Shown: in pieces, positions 46,723 through 58,120 of the stretch
How the letters are laid out: each line of letters opens with the position of its first letter
How positions within the stretch are numbered: the first letter of the stretch is position 1
Origin: Thiohalomonas denitrificans
GTDB taxonomy: Bacteria; Pseudomonadota; Gammaproteobacteria; Thiohalomonadales; Thiohalomonadaceae
Direction: 5' to 3'
Length of the DNA: 64,000 bases
Assembly: GCF_900102855.1 (NCBI RefSeq)
Contig: NZ_FMWD01000002.1
Location: forward strand, 62,001-126,000
The notes under the pieces: model-generated
Database searches by the model: none
Seen by the model: the letters and a program-made list of their open reading frames with translations, nothing else
What the model was told of the DNA's origin: nothing
Made by a program: the position numbers and the translations under genes

Positions 46723-46992
46723 CTAACGGCGACGGCCTTTTTTCCCTTTGGCCCACTTGCGCTCTTCACTGACACGAAGAGAGCTGCCTTTATAGGATCT
46801 GCCGTTCAGATTGTCGATTGCCGCACGAGCTTCATGCCCTTCCATATCGATCAAGGCGTGGCCGCGGCAGCGGCCGCTGAAGATGTCCCGGGACATGCGC
46901 AGTCCGCGCACGGTTCCATATTCGGAAAAAAGCTCTCGGATATCATCCTCCGTCGTCTCGGGCGCGAGATTGGCGACAAAAAGGGTCTTCAT
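46723..46992 (-). CDS. Small single-RRM RNA-binding protein
   Basis: An 89-residue protein with one RNA-recognition motif, RNP2 LFVANL at residues 4-9 and an RNP1-like CRGHALIDM near 42-50, then a basic tail KWAKGKKGRRR. The usual RNP1 aromatics are replaced by His and Leu, so binding may differ from classic RRMs. GAGGAACC precedes the ATG. Such proteins are often cold- or stress-induced in bacteria. Confidence 0.9.
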   Translation of the reverse strand: MKTLFVANLAPETTEDDIRELFSEYGTVRGLRMSRDIFSGRCRGHALIDMEGHEARAAIDNLNGRSYKGSSLRVSEERKWAKGKKGRRR

Positions 46993-47482
46993 GGGGTTCC
47001 TCCAGACAATTGGCAAGAGCGGCCCCAGCCGGTTCGAGATACCGCCTGACGTGAGGACACCCACCATTTGAGATCGGGCGACGTCGAGCCGCCTAAGGCG
47101 GCGCACGGTAACACACCCGGCCCCGCGTTCCCACCGATTCGTCTCACGGTCTTGGTACCAGGGCCTTTAGAATTATGGTTCACAACTGCAGCAGCAAGTG
47201 TTTCTCTGTCGACTGGGGAGACAACCTTATCACCGCCAGATCACCGCTAGAAAATTGTCCTCCCGTGCCACCGCTGGACCCGGCCCGAATTTCGTCGTTA
47301 CGAAAGCTGTCCCCCATCCTTCGGAGAAAAACTTTCTCCAGGCCGGGGGCTCCCCGGGTGTCCGGCCTTCATGGCCCACCACCGTTGGCGTTCCCCTGTG
47401 TTGAATTTGTTCTTATTGAGCCGCCATCCCCCTTGCGCTAACGTATCCTCAAAGCGAGTCCATTCAACGGGGAGGTTTCGCC
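46993..47482. other. Non-coding gap upstream of the SatP-like gene
   Basis: About 490 bases with no convincing gene. An ATG frame at 47175 encodes a low-complexity, Pro/Ser-rich product and is not supported. GGGGAGG at 47470-47476 is the ribosome site of the next gene. GGAGAAA-AAC-TTTCTCC near 47322-47339 is a short hairpin of unknown role. Confidence 0.5.
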
Positions 47483-48139
47483 ATGGAAGGTCTGGAACAG
47501 GGAGCCACGGGACCACAGCCGGGAACTGCCGGCTTCGGAGCCATGACCATCACTGATACCACCGCCAATCCGGCACCACTCGGACTCCTGGCTTTCGGCC
47601 TGACCACAGTACTCCTCAATATGCATAACGCCGGGTTCTTCGGGCTGGATGCAATGATTCTGAGCATGGGGATCTTCTACGGGGGGCTCGCTCAGATCGT
47701 GGCGGGGATTATGGAATGGCGGAAAAACAATACCTTTGGCACCACGGCGTTCGTGTCCTACGGATTTTTCTGGCTCAGCCTATCCGGGATTCTGATGTTT
47801 CCGAAGCTGGGTATCAGCGAAGAGCCCAGCGCCGTTGCGATGGCGTCTTACCTCTCCATGTGGGGCATATTCACCGCCGTCATGTTCATCGGCACACTGC
47901 GCCTGAACCGGGCGCTCCAGGCCGTTTTCGCCACCCTGACCATTCTCTTTTTCCTGTTGGCGATTGGTGATGCACTGGAAAGCCCGTTGATTCAGACCAT
48001 CGCGGGCTTCGAAGGGATGCTCTGTGGCGCACTGGCCATCTATACCGGACTCGCCCAGGTCCTCAATGAAATCTACGGCCACACGGTGGCTCCGCTCGGT
48101 CTGGTATCATCGCGCCCCAGAGAACGGTTGGCCGGGTAG
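47483..48139 (+). CDS. SatP/YaaH (GPR1/FUN34) acetate-succinate transporter
   Basis: A 218-residue protein with six hydrophobic segments and the family motif [18 protein letters not shown] near residue 30. SatP-type channels carry acetate and succinate with protons. GGGGAGG lies six bases before the ATG. The downstream GNAT-nitrilase gene is on the same strand after a gap of about 160 bases. Confidence 0.92.
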   Translation: MEGLEQGATGPQPGTAGFGAMTITDTTANPAPLGLLAFGLTTVLLNMHNAGFFGLDAMILSMGIFYGGLAQIVAGIMEWRKNNTFGTTAFVSYGFFWLSLSGILMFPKLGISEEPSAVAMASYLSMWGIFTAVMFIGTLRLNRALQAVFATLTILFFLLAIGDALESPLIQTIAGFEGMLCGALAIYTGLAQVLNEIYGHTVAPLGLVSSRPRERLAG

Positions 48140-48300
48140 AGACTGGACCCACAGTTGTAGCCCGGAGTCACAAAAAAACCGAACGGCCTGTTTCGGTAGT
48201 GGTCTAATGCTACCGCCGAATAGTTTCTTTGCGTCCTTTGTGCCCGAAAACTCCGGTCTCACAGACATTTTCCCGAACCATCCCCAAGGAGCCCCAAGCG

Positions 48301-49848
48301 GTGATCGATACTCACGAATCCGACGCTCCCGAACACTTGCTCAAACTGCGCAATACGCGCCCCGAAGACTATCCCGATATCAGAGCCATAATGGATCGGG
48401 TCTACGCCGACCTCGGCGGGGCCTGGAGCCGCGAGCAGTTCATGGCGCAATTGGGTCAGTTTCCCGAAGGCCAGATCTGCATCGAGGACAAGGGACGCGT
48501 GGTGGCCGCAGCTATCAGTGTCATCATCGATTACAAGAAGTTCGGCGATCGGCACACCTACGAAAAGATCACCGGCGACGGCTATCTGACTACCCATGAT
48601 CCCCACGGCGATACCCTCTACGGCGTCGATATCTTTGTGGATCCGGACTACCGGGGAATGCGCCTCGGGCGTCGGCTGTACGATGCCCGCAAGGAGCTGT
48701 GCCGCAACCTGAATCTGCGCGCCATCGTCGCTGGCGGCCGCATTCCCGGGTACCGGGAGTATCGGGATGAGATGACCCCCGGAGAGTATGTTGCCAAGGT
48801 CAAGGCCCGCGAGATTTTCGATCCGATCCTCACCTTCCAGCTTTCCAACGACTTTCATGTTCGCAAACTCATTCCCGGTTATATGCCCGAAGACCGTGCA
48901 TCCGGCACCTACGCGACACTGCTGGAATGGATCAACATCGATTATGAAGAAGAGGAACATCTGATCGGCGGGCCAAGGAGCCGGGTGCGCATCGGTGCCG
49001 TGCAGTGGCAGATGCGGCCGATGAAGACCCTGGATGCGCTGTTTGAGCAGATCGAGTACTTCGTCGATGCCGTGTCCGGCTATCAGACCGATTTCATCCT
49101 GTTTCCGGAGTTCTTCAACGGGCCGCTGCTGGCCCGCTTCAACCAGGACAACCCCGCCGAGGCCATTCGCCATCTGGCCGAATTCACGGATCCGATCCGG
49201 GAAGAGATGCAGCGGCTGGCGCTCGCGTACAACGTCAATATCGTCGCCGGCAGCATGCCCGAATACGACGGCGAGATGCTGCGGAACGTCAGCTATCTGT
49301 GCCGTCGCGACGGCACCTGGGAGCGTCAGTACAAGCTGCACGTGACTCCGGACGAGCGGGATCTGTGGGGACTTCAGGGTGGGGACAAACTGGCCGTCTT
49401 CGATACCGACGTGGCAAGGGTCGGCATCCTGATCTGCTACGACGTGGAGTTTCCGGAACTCTCGCGGATTATGGCAGACCAGCAGCTGCAGATCCTTTTC
49501 ATCCCCTACTGGACCGATACCAAGCGCGCCTACCTGAGAGTACGCCGCTGTGCCCAGGCCCGGGCCATCGAGAACGAATGCTATGTAGTTCTCTCCGGTA
49601 GCGTCGGTAACCTGCCTCGGGTGGAGAACATGGACCTGCAGTACTCCCGGGCCGCCATCTTCACGCCAGCGGATTTTTCGTTCCCGCACGATGCCATCGC
49701 CGACGAGGCGACCCCCAACACGGAAATGACCCTGATCGCCGACCTCGACCTGGATGCGCTAAAAGAGCTGCATGAACACGGCAGCGTCCGCAACCTGCGG
49801 GACCGGCGCAAGGACCTGTACCGCGTCGAGTGGGAGCAGAACGAGTAG
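48301..49848 (+). CDS. GNAT acetyltransferase-carbon/nitrogen hydrolase fusion
   Basis: The 515-residue protein has an N-terminal GNAT domain (residues 20-205, with VDPDYRGMRLGRRLYDAR) and a C-terminal nitrilase-fold domain with catalytic triad E270 (FPEFF), K345 (QYKLH) and C379 (LICYD). The fusion is known across bacteria, but the natural substrate is not. The GTG at 48301 follows AAGGAG and gives MIDTHESDAP; upstream codons are non-homologous. Confidence 0.93.
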   Translation: MIDTHESDAPEHLLKLRNTRPEDYPDIRAIMDRVYADLGGAWSREQFMAQLGQFPEGQICIEDKGRVVAAAISVIIDYKKFGDRHTYEKITGDGYLTTHDPHGDTLYGVDIFVDPDYRGMRLGRRLYDARKELCRNLNLRAIVAGGRIPGYREYRDEMTPGEYVAKVKAREIFDPILTFQLSNDFHVRKLIPGYMPEDRASGTYATLLEWINIDYEEEEHLIGGPRSRVRIGAVQWQMRPMKTLDALFEQIEYFVDAVSGYQTDFILFPEFFNGPLLARFNQDNPAEAIRHLAEFTDPIREEMQRLALAYNVNIVAGSMPEYDGEMLRNVSYLCRRDGTWERQYKLHVTPDERDLWGLQGGDKLAVFDTDVARVGILICYDVEFPELSRIMADQQLQILFIPYWTDTKRAYLRVRRCAQARAIENECYVVLSGSVGNLPRVENMDLQYSRAAIFTPADFSFPHDAIADEATPNTEMTLIADLDLDALKELHEHGSVRNLRDRRKDLYRVEWEQNE

Positions 49849-49888
49849 GATCAGAAAGGTCGAAAACGAACCGCAGGAGCGCCAAGTG

Positions 49889-49953
49889 CCCGCAGAGGCA
49901 CAGAGTGCCAGGAGATTATCATCAAACTTCGCGCACTCTGTGCCTCTGTGGTG
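49889..49953. repeat. Inverted pair of GGCACAGAG-type repeats
   Basis: The left arm near 49891-49910 (CGCAGAGGCACAGAGTGCCA) is complementary to the right arm at 49931-49953. It separates the convergent nitrilase-fusion and thiC ends. It has the same style as the repeats at 7.4, 24.0 and 52.1 kb. Confidence 0.75.
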
Positions 49954-49978
49954 AAAGCAGTTTTCCGTTAAACCGGCT

Positions 49979-52024
<2,046 letters not shown>

Positions 52025-52119
52025 TTTACCGAAAGGTATATGAAGCTTACCCTTGTTTCAAGGTAAGCTATTAACTTGCGAGCCCTTCCCGCCGCTGCAC
52101 AGGCCCCGAATCAATGACG

Positions 52120-52207
52120 ATAACCACGGGGTGCACGGGGACCACGGGGTAAAACTAAGATCTTCGGGTTTTTCTCTCCCCGTGCGCCCCGTGTTCCCCG
52201 TGGTTCG
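52120..52207. repeat. Inverted pair of CACGGGG iterated repeats
   Basis: The left arm at 52120-52151 has three CACGGGG words (AACCACGGGGTGCACGGGGA) and the right arm at 52177-52207 is the complementary set. It lies between the thiC riboswitch and the divergent Pcm-family gene and would form a strong hairpin. Confidence 0.8.
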
Positions 52208-52332
52208 AATCGCGGGGTAAATCGTTGAGTTCTTCGGGAGGCCCCGTATACGTTTGAAGTCAGTCACCTTGCCTGACGGGTCCAAAACGCTTACCCTTTG
52301 ACCAGTTTTTTCAGCATAAACAGGGACATGCC

Positions 52333-52995
52333 ATGACTAACATGAACTTCGAGCACGCTCGCCGCAATATGGTGGAGCAACAGATTCGTACGTGGGACGT
52401 TTTTGACGAACGCGTACTCGACCTCATGCTCGAAGTTCCCCGGGAGGACTTCGTCCCGCAGGCCCTCCGCTCTCTCGCCTTTAACGATATGGCAGTTCCC
52501 CTGGGGCATGGCGAGGTAATGATGCAGCCCAAGGTGGAAGCGCGCATGCTGCAGGCCCTGAACGTCCGTCCCACCGATACCATCCTCGATATTGGAACCG
52601 GAAGCGGGTATGTAACCGCCCTGCTGGCCAGGCTCGGCAAGCACGTGTTCAGCGTCGACATTCATGCCGACTTCGTCGAGTCCGCCGGTACACGGCTCGC
52701 TTCCCACGGTATCGACAATGTGACGCTGGACACCGGAGACGCGGCCCGGGGCTGGGGCCGACGCGGCACGTTCGATATTATTGCCGTCACCGGCTCGCTG
52801 CCGGAGCTGACCGAGGATATCCGCAAAGACCTCAATATCGGGGGACGAATGTTTGCGGTCATCGGTCGCGAACCGGTCATGGAGGCCTACCTGGTCACTC
52901 GCCTCGGAAGAGACGACTGGCAGAAGGAGGCACTGTTCGAGACCGTGGTGCCGCCGTTGACCAATGCGCCCGAAAGCCACCACTTTGTTCTCTAG
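52333..52995 (+). CDS. Protein-L-isoaspartate O-methyltransferase family protein
   Basis: A 220-residue SAM-dependent methyltransferase with motif I (ILDIGTGSGYVTALLA) and the Pcm-like N-terminus (RRNMVEQQIRTWDVFDERVL, then PREDFVPQ). Pcm repairs isoaspartyl residues. The family is often found next to tolC, as here. The usual Pcm substrate-binding segment is altered to GHGEVMMQP, so isoaspartate repair is likely but not certain. Confidence 0.88.
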   Translation: MTNMNFEHARRNMVEQQIRTWDVFDERVLDLMLEVPREDFVPQALRSLAFNDMAVPLGHGEVMMQPKVEARMLQALNVRPTDTILDIGTGSGYVTALLARLGKHVFSVDIHADFVESAGTRLASHGIDNVTLDTGDAARGWGRRGTFDIIAVTGSLPELTEDIRKDLNIGGRMFAVIGREPVMEAYLVTRLGRDDWQKEALFETVVPPLTNAPESHHFVL

Positions 52996-53011
52996 TGGCA
53001 GGCGTGGCGTG

Positions 53012-53041
53012 CTGACTTCCGGCTAGGCCACGGGCTATAAT
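53012..53041 (+). promoter_or_regulatory. Candidate sigma-70 promoter for tolC
   Basis: A perfect TATAAT at 53036-53041 with CTGACT (-35-like) 18 bases upstream. It lies 130 bases before the TolC start and after the methyltransferase stop. Confidence 0.5.
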
Positions 53042-53170
53042 CGGACAGGATACCGAGTCGCAGAGTGTTGATTCAGGCCCAATTGAGCCTCATCCTATAC
53101 GCCTTTACGGCGCCTTGTCGCCGCGCGCCTGTTTACTTTCGCCCAACAGGATTTTATAGCAGGTATTACA

Positions 53171-54499
53171 ATGAAGAAGCCCCTTATCAAGGCCCTCTCC
53201 GTGCTCGGTCTGTTGGCAACGGCGGCCACGCCGGCGCAAGGCGCCGACCTGTGGCAGGTCTACCAGATCGCCACCGAAAGCGATCCGCAACTGGCTGCCG
53301 CCGCGGCGGGCTTCCAGGCAGCCCGGGAGGTCAGACCGCAGAGTCGTGCCGCCCTTCTGCCGCAGGTCAATGCAGGCGCCAACTGGTCACGCATCGATTC
53401 CGAAATCGTGGAGAGTAACCTCGGTGATACCGGTAGCACGGACTATAACTCCACCGGCTATTCGCTGACCCTCAGCCAGGCGCTGTTCCGCTACGGTTCC
53501 TGGATTCAGTACCAGCAATCCGACAGCCGCATCCGACAGGCCGAGGCCCAGTACGGCAGTGCCCAGCAGGGCCTTGCGCTTCGTGTCTCCCAGGCCTATT
53601 TCAACGTGTTGGCCGCCCGCGATGCTTTGGAGTTTGCCCAGGCAGAGCAGAGGGCGACGCAACAGCAGCTGCGCCAGACCGAGCAGCGCTTCGAGGTCGG
53701 GCTTTCGGCCATCACCGATGTGCACGAGGCCCGTGCCGGCTATGATGCAGCGGTGGCCCAGGAAATCGGCGCCCGGAATCAGCTGGACGTGGCACAGGAG
53801 GCACTTCGGGAGATTACCGGCCTCTCCTTCGAGTCACTGGCCCCCCTGCAAGAGGAGATTCCGCTGGTATCACCCGAGCCCACCGATATCGATGCCTGGG
53901 TGGATACCGCGACCGACCGCAACCTGGAACTGCTCGCCGCCGCCGCCGCAACCAAGGTGGCCGACCAGGAGATCCGCAACCAGCGGGCCGGATACTATCC
54001 AACCGTGGATCTCGAAGCGCAGCACAGTCGTTCCGACAACACGGACGCCCCGCTTTTCGGCAGAGACGAGGAGAGCAACACCATTAGCCTGCAGCTCTCG
54101 GTGCCGCTCTATCAGGGTGGTTTCACTTCATCCCGGGTCCGCGAGGCACACGCACTCTACAACCAGGCGCGCGAACAACTCGAACAGCAGCGCCGGTCGA
54201 CGATCAGCCAGACCCGTCAGGCCTACCTGAACGTCGAGGCGGGCATCAGTCAGGTACGGGCGCGCGAACAGGCGGTCGAGTCGGCCCAAACGGCCCTTGA
54301 GGCCACCCAGGCCGGGTTCGAGGTAGGCACCCGAACTGCGGTCGACGTGCTCAATAGCCAGCGCGAACTGTTCCGCGCCAAACGCGATTACGCCCAGTCC
54401 CGCTACGACTACATCCTGTCGACTCTGAACCTGAAACAGGCAGCCGGCACCCTGACTCCCGAGGACATCAAGGCGATCAACGAGTGGCTGGCGCTGTAA
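53171..54499 (+). CDS. tolC: TolC-family outer-membrane channel
   Basis: A 442-residue protein with a Sec signal peptide (MKKPLIKALSVLGLLATAATPAQG) and two tandem outer-membrane efflux repeats, the second beginning near residue 230. TolC trimers form the exit duct for RND pumps and type I secretion systems. The NodT-type factor at 14.5 kb is the dedicated partner of the local pump, so TolC likely serves other transporters. Confidence 0.94.
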   Translation: MKKPLIKALSVLGLLATAATPAQGADLWQVYQIATESDPQLAAAAAGFQAAREVRPQSRAALLPQVNAGANWSRIDSEIVESNLGDTGSTDYNSTGYSLTLSQALFRYGSWIQYQQSDSRIRQAEAQYGSAQQGLALRVSQAYFNVLAARDALEFAQAEQRATQQQLRQTEQRFEVGLSAITDVHEARAGYDAAVAQEIGARNQLDVAQEALREITGLSFESLAPLQEEIPLVSPEPTDIDAWVDTATDRNLELLAAAAATKVADQEIRNQRAGYYPTVDLEAQHSRSDNTDAPLFGRDEESNTISLQLSVPLYQGGFTSSRVREAHALYNQAREQLEQQRRSTISQTRQAYLNVEAGISQVRAREQAVESAQTALEATQAGFEVGTRTAVDVLNSQRELFRAKRDYAQSRYDYILSTLNLKQAAGTLTPEDIKAINEWLAL

Positions 54500-54518
54500 G
54501 CAAGGGAACCCTGTGCCG

Positions 54519-55094
54519 ATGACCAGACCCGCCCTTCAGAATCGCCTTTGCGACGCCGCCGAGAGCCAGCTCGTGGTGGTGGACATCCAGACCCGCCTGG
54601 CCGGTGCGATGCAGGCAGAAGACCGGATCCGGGTCATCCGCAACGCCGGGATGCTGATACAGGCCGCGGGCCTTCTGGATATCCCCCTGATTGCCAGCGA
54701 ACAGTATCCCCGGGGACTCGGCCCCACAGAGGAGGAGGTCGCCTGGCATTTCCCCAAGACGCTCGAGGCCGTCGAGAAGACCTGCTTCGCCTGCAGCGGC
54801 GAGCCTGCTTTTTCAGAGGCCCTGAACCGCAACGGCAAACGACAGGTGATTCTTGCCGGGATGGAGGCTCACGTATGTGTGCTGCAGACCGCAATGGAGC
54901 TCCAGGCCGACGGTTATGCCGTATTCGTGGTAGAGGATGCCATCTGTTCACGAAACGAGTCGCACCGCCGCAACGCCCTGGAACGCCTCCGCCAGGCAGG
55001 GGTCGTAGTCACCAATGTCGAGTCGGTGCTGTTCGAATGGATTCGCGACGCTCACCATGGACAGTTCAAGGCCGTCTCCGCGCTAGTCAGGTAA
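54519..55094 (+). CDS. Isochorismatase-like cysteine hydrolase
   Basis: The 191-residue protein has the family catalytic triad D22 (VVVDIQ), K87 (AVEKTCF) and C120 (EAHVCVLQT). Members hydrolyse isochorismate, nicotinamide or other amides; the substrate here is unknown. GGGAA lies ten bases before the ATG, and a GTG six bases upstream is an alternative. It begins 19 bases after tolC, so co-transcription is likely. Confidence 0.9.
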   Translation: MTRPALQNRLCDAAESQLVVVDIQTRLAGAMQAEDRIRVIRNAGMLIQAAGLLDIPLIASEQYPRGLGPTEEEVAWHFPKTLEAVEKTCFACSGEPAFSEALNRNGKRQVILAGMEAHVCVLQTAMELQADGYAVFVVEDAICSRNESHRRNALERLRQAGVVVTNVESVLFEWIRDAHHGQFKAVSALVR

Positions 55095-55140
55095 CCTGAC
55101 CATCCCGTTTCCGATCTGAAAACTCCAGCAGAATACAATC

Positions 55141-55665
55141 ATGAGCGAATCCCCGTTTCCCTCCGCCGCCCCCGACTTCAAGGATCCACTGGGTCTGTTG
55201 CGCGCTTGCCACGATCGCATTCTGAGCCACTGCGAAACCCTGGAGCGGCTGGTCGCCCACCTCCGGGACAAAGGCGTCGATGCCGATGCCCGCAAGGCGG
55301 CCGGGAAAGTGCATCGCTATTTCAGCACCGCCGGCAAACATCACCACGAAGACGAAGAGAAAGATCTGTTTCCGCTCCTTTCCCAGGTCTCCCTCAAGCT
55401 CGCCGACGCGGTACACCGCATGAAGAAGGACCACGAGCGCATGGATGCGGCCTGGCAGCAACTGGCACCGGAACTCGAGCGGCTGGGCCGGCTGGAGGAT
55501 CTCGACCTCTTCGAGGCGCATGTCAACGAGTTCAACAGCGCCTACCGTGACCACATCGCCACGGAAAACGAGGACATTCTCGACATCGCCCAACACCTGC
55601 TCAGCACCGATCAGCTGAAGCGGCTAGGAAAAGCCATGGCATCCCGACGCGGACAGAATGTCTAG
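55141..55665 (+). CDS. Hemerythrin HHE cation-binding domain protein
   Basis: A 174-residue helical protein with HHE-type ligands in LRACHDRILSHCETL, FSTAGKHHHEDEEKDLFPLL and KKDHERMDAAW plus a later H/E pair (YRDHIATENEDI). HHE proteins bind di-iron and are linked to oxygen, nitrosative stress or iron-sulfur repair. It follows the isochorismatase-like gene by 46 bases on the same strand. Confidence 0.9.
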   Translation: MSESPFPSAAPDFKDPLGLLRACHDRILSHCETLERLVAHLRDKGVDADARKAAGKVHRYFSTAGKHHHEDEEKDLFPLLSQVSLKLADAVHRMKKDHERMDAAWQQLAPELERLGRLEDLDLFEAHVNEFNSAYRDHIATENEDILDIAQHLLSTDQLKRLGKAMASRRGQNV

Positions 55666-55765
55666 TGACGAGTTGCGAGTTACGAGTTGCGAGGAGTAAC
55701 CGCACGGGTAACCGGCCAGCCACCTCGCGACTAGCCACTAGCTACTCGCTACTAATTACTCGCTG
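55663..55765. repeat. Inverted arrays of GCGAGT-type iterated repeats
   Basis: The left arm has GAGTTGCGAGT and GAGTTACGAGT words at 55663-55694. The right arm at 55723-55765 has their complements (ACTAGCTACTCGCTACTAATT). It starts at the HHE stop and ends 15 bases before the LpxL-like start. Both arms are degenerate tandem repeats of a 7-10 base word. Confidence 0.7.
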
Positions 55766-55779
55766 CTGGCCTGCCGCCA

Positions 55780-56700
55780 ATGTCCGATAAAGACTTCCAC
55801 CCGATCCGCTTTCTCTCCCCTCGACACTGGCCGATGTGGCTGGCGCTGGGCTTTCTGCGTAGCTGCGTAGCCCTTCCCTATCGCTGGCAAGTGAGACTCG
55901 GGGCGGGACTCGGCGCCCTGCTCTACCGGCTCCTGCCTTCACGGCGTCGAATTGCGCGCACCAACCTGGAACTCGCCTTTCCGGAACTTGACGGTGGAGA
56001 GAGAGAGCGTCTCGTGCGGCGGGTATTTCGTTCCGGAGGGATATCGATTTTCGAGAGCGGACTCTCCTGGTGGGGGGACCGGGAGTGGTTGGAACCCCTT
56101 TGTCATATAGATGGGCTGGAGCATCTGAAGGCGGCAGTGGCGCAAGGCAAGGGCGTCATTCTTCTATCCGCCCACATCACCTGCCTGGAGATTGGCGGTC
56201 GACTGCTCTCTTTTCATCAGCCGTTCCAGGTCATGTACAAACAGCAGCGTGACCCGCTCTTCGAGGCCGTACTGAAACGCTCGCGCGAGCGCCACTACCG
56301 GCGGGCGGTTCAGCGCCACGACGTGCGGGGCATGATTCGCGGCCTGAAAGACAATCGCGTCTGCTGGTACGCCCCCGACCAGGACTTCGGCCGCAAAAAC
56401 GCCGTTTTCGTACCATTTTTTGGTGTGCCGACGGCGACAGTTACCGCAACCTCCCGATTTGCCGCCATCAGCGGGGCGGCCGTCGTGCCCTTTTTCCCGT
56501 TTCGCCGGGAAGACGGCAGCGGTTATGATCTGACGCTTCTACCGGCGCTGAAGGACTTCCCATCCGGAGACGATCAGACCGATACCGCCCGCATCAGCCG
56601 GCTTATCGAGCAGCAGGTGAAAAAGGCACCCGACCAGTATCTGTGGCTGCACCGCCGCTTTCGCACCTTGCCGGACAGCGGGAAACGCGTCTACTCATGA
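55780..56700 (+). CDS. LpxL/HtrB-family lipid A acyltransferase
   Basis: The 306-residue protein has an N-terminal membrane anchor and the acyltransferase motif H132-x4-E137 (AHITCLEIGG), then the YKQQRDP and PDQDFG segments. It adds a secondary acyl chain (usually laurate) to Kdo2- or Kdo-lipid A. It is coupled to waaA by an ATGA overlap. A classic LpxL is most likely, but LpxM cannot be excluded. Confidence 0.92.
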   Translation: MSDKDFHPIRFLSPRHWPMWLALGFLRSCVALPYRWQVRLGAGLGALLYRLLPSRRRIARTNLELAFPELDGGERERLVRRVFRSGGISIFESGLSWWGDREWLEPLCHIDGLEHLKAAVAQGKGVILLSAHITCLEIGGRLLSFHQPFQVMYKQQRDPLFEAVLKRSRERHYRRAVQRHDVRGMIRGLKDNRVCWYAPDQDFGRKNAVFVPFFGVPTATVTATSRFAAISGAAVVPFFPFRREDGSGYDLTLLPALKDFPSGDDQTDTARISRLIEQQVKKAPDQYLWLHRRFRTLPDSGKRVYS

Positions 56701-57965
56701 ACGCCGAGCGTCGCGACTGGCTTCGTTACCGAGTCCTTATCACGGCACTGATGCCACTGCTCGGCGCCTACACCGCATGGCAAGCCTTACAGAACCGGGA
56801 TGGCCGGTACCGACGCGAACGGTTCGGGCGCTACCGCCCGGGAAAACCGGCAGACCTCTGGCTGCATGCTGCCTCGGTAGGGGAAGTCCACGCCGCTGCG
56901 CCGCTGGTCAAACACCTGTCTCTACGCTATCCAGACCAGCAGCTACTGGTCACCACCGTGACGCCCAGCGGAGCAAGGGCGGTTCGCGACCGGCTGCCTG
57001 CCTCGGTGAGACACGCCTATTTGCCGCTGGATCGCCCGCGGGCCGTGTCCGCCTTCCTGAGGCGCTTCCGGCCACGATGTGGCCTGATCATGGAAACCGA
57101 ATTATGGCCCTGCCTGTTCAAGGCATGCTCCGATGCGGGCACTCCGCTAGCCATCGTCAACGGTCGACTCTCGCCGCGTACACTGGGCGCTGCAGCCTGG
57201 GTGCGTCGTCTCTATGCACGATCCCTCGCCCGGACAGCGTGTGTGCTCGCGCGCTCGGATAGCGATCGCCTGAACTATATCCGGTTAGGGGCCCGCCGGG
57301 AGACCACCCGCAGCGTCGGTAATATCAAATTCGCAGTGCTGGAGCCGGATCGGCCGGTTGCTCCTATCGAGCTCGGCCGTCCCTACGCCGTCGCAGCATC
57401 CACCCGGGATGGCGAGGAAAAGATGGTGGTTCGGGCCTGGCGAGCTGCCGGACGCGATGATCATCTGCTGGTGATCGTACCCCGCCACCCTAAACGGCTA
57501 TCTGCCATTCTTCGCGACCTGAAGGGATTGCGGCTGGCCGTACGCAGTCGAGACGAGGCGGTCAGTGGGGAGACAGAGATCTACATCGCCGATACCTTTG
57601 GTGAACTGGGGCACTTCATCGCGGGCGCCGTTCTGGTGTTCATGGGGGGCTCTCTGGTCCCCAAAGGGGGACAGAACCTGCTCGAACCGGCGGCCTTGGG
57701 GAAGGCGGTCATCGTCGGGCCCCATATGGAAAATTTCCAGTCGGAGACGGCGCTGCTGAAGGAGCAAGCGGCGATATGCCAGATCGCATCCGAAGGAGAA
57801 CTCGCCGGTGCTTTCCGGCGGTTCCTGCAAGAGCCGGCGATTCGCGAATCCATGGGAGAGGCCGCGCGGCGTACTGTACAGGAAAGGTGTGATATCGCAG
57901 AGCGCTACCTGGACGAGCTGGAAACCTGTCTTCCCGAGGTATTCCGGAGGCAGGCAACCGCATAG
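56697..57965 (+). CDS. waaA: 3-deoxy-D-manno-octulosonic acid (Kdo) transferase WaaA
   Basis: The 422-residue glycosyltransferase has an N-terminal anchor, catalytic E63 in ASVGEVHAA, the METELWP motif and the C-terminal GT-B domain with GGSLVPKGGQNLLEP. It adds Kdo to lipid A precursor. The nearby Kdo kinase suggests it adds only one Kdo, as in Haemophilus. The start overlaps the acyltransferase stop. Confidence 0.95.
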   Translation: MNAERRDWLRYRVLITALMPLLGAYTAWQALQNRDGRYRRERFGRYRPGKPADLWLHAASVGEVHAAAPLVKHLSLRYPDQQLLVTTVTPSGARAVRDRLPASVRHAYLPLDRPRAVSAFLRRFRPRCGLIMETELWPCLFKACSDAGTPLAIVNGRLSPRTLGAAAWVRRLYARSLARTACVLARSDSDRLNYIRLGARRETTRSVGNIKFAVLEPDRPVAPIELGRPYAVAASTRDGEEKMVVRAWRAAGRDDHLLVIVPRHPKRLSAILRDLKGLRLAVRSRDEAVSGETEIYIADTFGELGHFIAGAVLVFMGGSLVPKGGQNLLEPAALGKAVIVGPHMENFQSETALLKEQAAICQIASEGELAGAFRRFLQEPAIRESMGEAARRTVQERCDIAERYLDELETCLPEVFRRQATA

Positions 57966-58120
57966 GTTGGGTGCAAGTTACTGATGTCCGGTGGTCGGCC
58001 GCACACCGCCAGGGACAGCGGTGAGACTATGAGGGATGCTGAATCACCCTGATTCCGAAGTTACGCTGCGCCTCTGCGGTGAAGACCCCTTGCCAGAGCG
58101 AGCCTCCACACATCTACCGT

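Noticed and set aside
47175-47441. ATG frame with a Cys-rich start before the SatP-like gene
   Set aside because: Low-complexity, Pro/Ser/Arg-rich product without a ribosome site or domain.
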